Shown here: positions 58,746 through 64,000 of the stretch, piece by piece
Numbering within the stretch: position 1 is the stretch's first letter
Layout of the letters: each line of letters starts with the position of its first letter
Source: Bimastos eiseni
Taxonomy: Eukaryota > Annelida > Clitellata > Crassiclitellata > Lumbricidae
Length of the DNA stretch: 64,000 bases
Direction of reading: 5' to 3'
Assembly (NCBI GenBank): GCA_959347315.1
Contig: OY365813.1
Location: 32,244,635-32,308,634, forward strand
Program-made: the position numbers and the translations under genes
The notes under the pieces: model-generated
The model's database searches: none
Told to the model about the DNA's origin: nothing
Seen by the model: only the letters and a program-made list of their open reading frames with translations

Positions 58746-61518
58746 CGCTGCTTTAACTATGTAGGCTATATGCAGAGCGCACGCAAGACAACAGTGTTGG
58801 CTGTACTTGCGTAATGGCAGGTGTACGTACGCTTGGTGGTAAGGGTCAGATCGGGTACGTCAAAGTAACTGTTCATAAACAGACTAAATTATTTCAACAT
58901 GGGGTCCGAAATTCATCGTCAAATCTTAACTGTACATATCAGCCAGCGCTCGTAGACCGTCTGGTTCTGCCGCCGTCTGTTAAAGACCATGGGAATCCAG
59001 TGCATCGTCCCTCAACCACTCCTAGTTGAATTTATAACATACAGTGTGTTGTTTGAGGAGCTTGAAAACTGATTAAGTTCGACATTTGATCATTTCTTTC
59101 TGATGCAAAGTAATGTGCGTTAATTGTCGGCATGAAAGCAATCTGTAGCCATCGAACTATTCTGACAACGAGGAGCTCTATATTAAGCATTATTAAGCCC
59201 AAGACGATGACTTCGCATGATTTAGCAACAACTCACCATCGATGCATGCAGGAATGTATGTATTATATAATTATGTGTGAATATATGGTTTGGGCCAAGA
59301 CTGAAGCAGAGACACACGTGGCAAAATATAAGAAATAAAAGTTGGTAGCCAGTTATAGGAATGAGTGTTATAACTGTTATTATCTCAATAGTCTTAAGGT
59401 TGATAACCAAATTCAGTGCCTTTTTTCTTGAGAGAAAGGTGCCGGGACGCATCCTTATTGCTGAAAGAAATGCCACATAAAATTTACTTCCAAATAAAAA
59501 ATTTATTAAAGTCAATTTAATCTAAGGGACTCCTTATTAGTTTTAGAAAGTAGCAAATTTAAATTATAAAGTTTTATGTCAAATTAAAGAGTTTTTACAC
59601 AACTACTATATTTATTATTAAGCAATTGAAAAAAGGTGCCAGAACGCCGTTCCGACGCGTTCCGCCAGAAAAAAAGCCCTGACCATATTTCTTCTATTAG
59701 TCCGAATTGCTTTCAGTGCAAAATACACGTAACTAGATATTATATGCAAACGTTTAATAAACGCACACAGTCATAGGCCTATACATGGACACTTACACAC
59801 ATAATTATACAGACGCACACACATACATAAGTACAATTACTAAGTATATATATGTAATAAAATCATTCATATGTGCATCCAGCCACAAACACATGCATGT
59901 ATAAAAATATAATACATGACCCGTAGGCTCTGAACATCCATGTCATTTGTCAGCTGTCGTTTCATTGATTCCACGAGTGTGCGTGAGCCCACCACTGGTG
60001 ATTCTTTTCAGCTTACTGTGCATAGATTTGCTAACTTACGTATTTTAATCGAACAAATGACACTTAACATCATTAGACCAGCGCAGAGAACACCGTAAAT
60101 ATTTTGAAAGGGCGATATATAAATGCTCGATTACTGATAACATAAGCACATTTACAAGCATACACACACCAATGTACATACATGCATACTTACACAACTA
60201 GGTGCTTGCATACATATACGCGTTTTATTATACTTGAATTCTCTTCCCTGTCATAATCATCAATGTAATATTTTCTGTTAGGCCTACACTCGAAGAATTC
60301 CAATAGCTCTCCGTTGGCTGCGAGCCATGAAAACTATTGCGAACTATGTTCTAATAGTCTTCGCATGAATGGCCCAAAGCCCGACAGCAGACGTGTATAG
60401 GCTTATTTATAGGCTGTGCTTTATTTATTCTGCCATTAGGCAAATAAGGCAAATAATTGTAGTCCACGGTACAGAAGAGAATGCTTTTGTGAATTTACCT
60501 GCAGACACGGTTTCAAGAACGACACCTATGAACAGGAATCACAAACACATTTAGATATTTCTCGTGCATTGTATTAATTCACCGAATTCAATGTTTTGTG
60601 TATCTTATTCTCATGCTTAACTTTCATGGGTTTAAATAGCCCGTTTCAATAACGTAAAAGTGGTTTAACTATGGTTAGGGCCCCGTCGTTTAGGCGATCA
60701 TGCGATTTCGCATTTTTTGGCATAAATTGGCGGTTTTCGCATACATTTTTTTATTGGAAAGTTTTCACAATTTACTGCATAAAGTTCGGAAATTTCTATC
60801 ATAGTCAACTATACTTGGTCTTCCGAGGCCATTATCAGCATATATAGGGGCTATAGCTTATCGACCAGACGAAGCAATTGTTGATGACTTGGACCCGTGG
60901 TTTATGGGATTATGCGATTATTCGCATAATTGACGAAATTTTGTAGTATAATCCAAGGGGCCTAACTATGGTGGTGATGGTGGGGGGTGGATACTGATGA
61001 TGTAGGTTTTATTGCAATTGGAAGACGCACTTGCGATTTACCTACAATACTTACAAGTTTACCTACATACTTACAAAACTGTTTAGATGGATACATGAAG
61101 ATAGTGAACGGATGAAGATAATCATTATTTTAATTACAACTTGTGACTTATGCGCTACTCTTTGATAAGCAAGCATCTATCGATGGCAATAATAAGCAGT
61201 AGCAAAGGGTTCGCACAGAGGAGATTCGATCATATGCACTCCCCATTACACGACGAACACTCTGACCAATCAGCAGCCCCAATGTCCCACAATTATGACG
61301 ATGACGATAACGACGATGATTACGACGCCATCGATGACGAAAGTGATGAAGATAGTGGTAATGGTACTTGCAAGTTTACATAGAGCATCGCCAGGATGGA
61401 CTCATCAGAGACTTAAATTCTGCCGTAGGCTATTCATGATTTGATACGTTATCAATAATGAGCTAAGAGAGTAGTTGGCCCTATGCAGAATTTTACACTT
61501 AGTAACACGAACACTTAC
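58746..61518. other. Intron-scale stretch of the lectin receptor
   Basis: Contains a SINE-like copy (59934-60132). No exon was found. A frame with Asp-rich coding at 61150-61383 (+) is low-complexity GAC/GAT and not accepted. Confidence 0.4.
59934..60132 (+). repeat. SINE-like dispersed repeat, copy 3
   Basis: Starts CTGAACATCCATGTCATTTG and ends AGGGCGATATATAAATG, homologous to 38686-38915 (+) and 40662-40848 (-). Confidence 0.65.
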
Positions 61519-61567
61519 CTAGGAAGCATAACATTAAGAGTGTTAATCTTCCGTGATTGAATATCAT
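61519..61567 (-). CDS. Lectin receptor gene 1: signal-peptide exon
   Basis: A 49-nt first exon with ATG at 61567 reads MIFNHGRLTLLMLCFL and ends at the strong donor G|GTAAGTG in phase 1. A short polar/basic start followed by a Leu-rich core is a typical secretion signal, and the following Cys-rich exon begins with Ala-Cys, a plausible cleavage site. The phase fits 57532 (or 58587) exactly. Confidence 0.65.
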
Positions 61568-63147
61568 TCCGAAAGGTTGAAGACTTCCGTTCAACAAAGA
61601 TTCGATCGTATTACACAGAAAGTGATCCTCAACTGTCTATGGGCCCTATAATAGATCAGCGTTGAAACCTATCGGACCTCGCAAGCGTTGCGCAACAGCC
61701 ACTTACCGGTAAAAGCCATTCTATTTGGATAAACTATATTTAGCTCGATCTCATCACGAGTCTTGAAATGCCAGAGCAGACTTTAATACGGAACTATAAC
61801 AGCCAACAGAGGCTACACATTATTTCCCGACGTTTTTTTTAATAAACAAACCTATGAAAAGTCACCGACAGGCACATGGTGGCTGCCGACTGTAAGCCCC
61901 TCCGCCGCGATCAAGGCGAGCACATCGGACATCTGAGTCATAGAGTGACTTATGAGGCAGCCACTCGTACGGCGCTTCGGAGGAGTAAATTATATGTATA
62001 ACATTACTGGAATGGTCTTTACCGGTGAGTCAATCGCCGAAGCAAGTGCAGACGTTGTTACGTTGTTGACTGTTTTGTGTGCGTTGGATCGTGACTCTAT
62101 TGCTAGGCAAGCGGTTACGGTTTACAAAACTCTTACAGTGGGCTCGTTATGCAGTTGTACTTAAAATGCGTCCGAATAGATTGCCAGTTGAAAGTTATAC
62201 AGACAAACATTGAATCAACATAAAGTCAACGAAGTGTTAGCAGTTGCAGTCAACCGTAAATCATTTCTATATTCAGATATTTACAGACTTCAATGCTTCG
62301 TCCAACTTTTAACTTACATGTAGGTCATCTGATGATCGAATATTGTTGCGGACGTAGGCTGAAAGTTCCTAGTCGGACAATGGGGAGGATTGACCGGGCA
62401 TGAGAAATTTTCTGGGAAATTAGAGAGGACTGGATCGACGTAAGGGAGAGGATTGGCCGGGCATTTGAGAGTGATTGGCCTGGCATTGAAGAGCAAGTGG
62501 CTGGGCATTAGGCAGCAGGGTGGCCCAGAAATTGGGTAGATTGTATCATTTAAAATAAACACCATGCATTACTGTTGCTTTCCGATCAGGAGTTATCCCT
62601 TTCAAGATCGTCAAACGATCATAATTATTCCAGGATCAACTCCAAATTGTAATTATTTTAGCTTCTACTGGGCGCATCACTCGTTGCCATGAGATCAGAG
62701 TTAGATAGAACACAAGAAAGTCAGAGTGCAGTAAGAACGGACATCTATGGTGGCCGTATAAATAACCAGACACGTAAATGAAGGTCCTTAGCCGGGTTCG
62801 CTGTCATCGAGTCCGTAATACGATCTTGGGTCTATTGGATGAGGCAGGACAGGTCTGCTAGCAGAGCCACGATGCATACGGAAAAGTTATGGGTTCATTC
62901 CACGTGTCTACTCCTAAAGAATGGAATCAACAGCTACTCTCTCATCCATGCTCATAATATTATTAACTTTTCTCCCTCAACAATCGGCATTCAAGGATTT
63001 TACAAATTGAGTTGTCAAATAATCATTAATAATTAATTAATTAATTAATTAAAAGAGTCAAAAAATGCACTGTCTCATTAATGTTTGTGCTGGATAGATC
63101 ATCAAACGGAGGGCATTTCCTTGGAAAATTTCGTGAAAAATTTCTCG
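61568..63147. other. Intergenic stretch between paralogous receptors
   Basis: It should hold the promoter of receptor gene 1 (left edge, read leftward) and the 3' UTR of receptor gene 2 (right edge). A degenerate GATTGGCCGGGCATT repeat lies at 62385-62520. No exon was recognised. Confidence 0.4.
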
Positions 63148-63364
63148 TTAATTTAAAGCCGTTTCATAGATTCCAGTATTTTCGGCCTCTGTCGTACGAA
63201 TGGTTTCGTATCGATCCATCCTTTCGTACTCTCGCAGCGTGTTCTGCGTCTCGAGCTGCTGATAATCGGTCAAATGAGGATAAAGCGTTGCATTAGAGGC
63301 CGTTGTGTCTAGTGAGTGACTCTTCCTGCTGTCTTCACACCGTCTCCTGAATTCTTTCAGGGAC
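63148..63364 (-). CDS. Receptor gene 2: cytoplasmic tail with five tyrosine motifs
   Basis: After CAATTGAACAG the exon reads RSLKEFRRRCEDSRKSHSLD, then LYPHLTDYQQLETQNTLREY, and ERMDRYETIRTTEAENTGIY, ending ETALN-stop. Tyr motifs are YPHL, YQQL, YERM, YETI and YETA. YQQL and YERM are eight residues apart (ITAM-like), and YERM fits the YxxM motif used by PI3-kinase SH2 domains. The RSL(K)EF start and phase 2 entry are shared with gene 1. Confidence 0.7.
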
Positions 63365-63819
63365 CTGTTCAATTGAAAAACAAAACTATTGTCTTCTTCG
63401 TACATTTGAAAATCTTCTAAGTCATTAAAGTTTAAGAACTTGGTTGCCTGTGAAGAAAAGCCGAAATTGTTGTCATTTGTCTTATCCCAAAACGCCACAT
63501 TCACTTTTGACGCCCCTCATTTTCATTTCATGGAGAGCCAAATTCTTTTACCATGATTCCCATATAATTGACAATTTGAGTTTTGACTAAATAATCATCA
63601 TTTCTGTTTAAATTTCTTATCTTGCATTTCCTGGAGACTATTGCTATACTCTCCCAGCGTACCCTAAGTTCATTTAGGCCTATCCAGCTTTATTAGAATT
63701 TTTTGAATGAGTTGTATACTTTCCCTAGTCTTATTACCATGTCATACACTGCCTTACTTTAATATGATTAAAAATTCATGTTTCTACTGAATACATGCAC
63801 GTACAAGAGGATGCATCAC

Positions 63820-63910
63820 CTGTTTTGGACGCACAGGACTGTGATGCTAATCAGGAGCACGGTGATGATAATACCACAGGGAATTCCGAGTCCAAGGCCA
63901 ATTTCAAGCA
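63820..63910 (-). CDS. Receptor gene 2: transmembrane exon
   Basis: After TTAATCCTCAG the exon reads LEIGLGLGIPCGIIITVLLI, then SITVLCVQN, and exits at AG|GTGATGC in phase 2. It is clearly related to the helix at 48711 (IGLGIGIP.GLII..L). Entry is phase 1 here against phase 0 in gene 1. The extracellular exons lie beyond 64000. Confidence 0.75.
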
Positions 63911-64000
63911 CTGAGGATTAAACAGATCATTCAATCTTTTCATTCATCTTCGCCTATTGATCTAAACAATCAACTATGATACGACTTTGATTTAAAAGCA

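Noticed and set aside
61150..61383. Asp-rich plus-strand frame
   Set aside because: Low-complexity GAC/GAT repeat without splice signals.

Overview
This window reads as nuclear DNA from a marine invertebrate. Genes are split by introns with good GT/AG junctions and matching phases, intergenic DNA is AT-rich and crowded with (TAA)n, TCTA, GACA and CA microsatellites, and relics of LINE, mariner/IS630, hAT and Harbinger-like elements are everywhere. Rhamnose-binding-lectin (SUEL) domains, a CARD domain, NHL repeats and a strongly over-represented TAGGCCTA octamer suggest an echinoderm or a similar animal. That placement is an inference. No bacterial operons, tRNA, rRNA or CRISPR were seen.

Layout. 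0-2.1 kb: LINE tails, then the last two exons of an acyl-CoA synthetase / 4-coumarate-CoA-ligase-like gene (+). 5.8-6.7 kb: Harbinger-like terminal-inverted-repeat (TIR) element. 7.3-9.5 kb: a two-exon (-) gene piece whose last exon carries about forty 33-bp (11-residue) repeats. 12.3-12.9 kb: mariner-like relic. 13.9-17.9, 23.6-24.3 and 28.1-29.0 kb: fragments of one non-LTR retrotransposon family with reverse transcriptase and a C-terminal restriction-like endonuclease, nearly always bordered by (TAA)n, as expected for a Dong/R4-type element that targets TAA repeats. 18.1-20.5 kb: mucin-like Thr-rich exon plus transmembrane exon (-). 21.8-23.3 kb: hAT relic. 24.8-25.8 kb: NHL beta-propeller exon (-). 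25.9-27.4 kb: a second, L2/CR1-like LINE (-).

The two most interesting loci follow, both on the minus strand. 41.2 to 29.3 kb: eleven exons, with consistent phases apart from two places, encode three SH3 domains (each split over two exons and most with an insertion), two F-box-like exons of identical length, a CARD domain and a C-terminal domain resembling TRADD-N. This looks like a cytosolic innate-immune adaptor. 61.6 to 47.3 kb: a cell-surface receptor with signal-peptide exon, Cys-rich exons, SUEL lectin domains, a juxtamembrane exon, a transmembrane helix and a tail with an ITAM-like tyrosine pair. The last two exons of a paralogue, with a tyrosine-rich tail, lie at 63.1-63.9 kb, and the rest runs off the window. 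A lectin receptor with phosphotyrosine motifs lying beside an SH3/CARD adaptor suggests an immune-recognition neighbourhood. A direct functional link is only a hypothesis.

All gene models were built by eye from reading frame, splice-site consensus and phase matching. No transcript or database search supports them.
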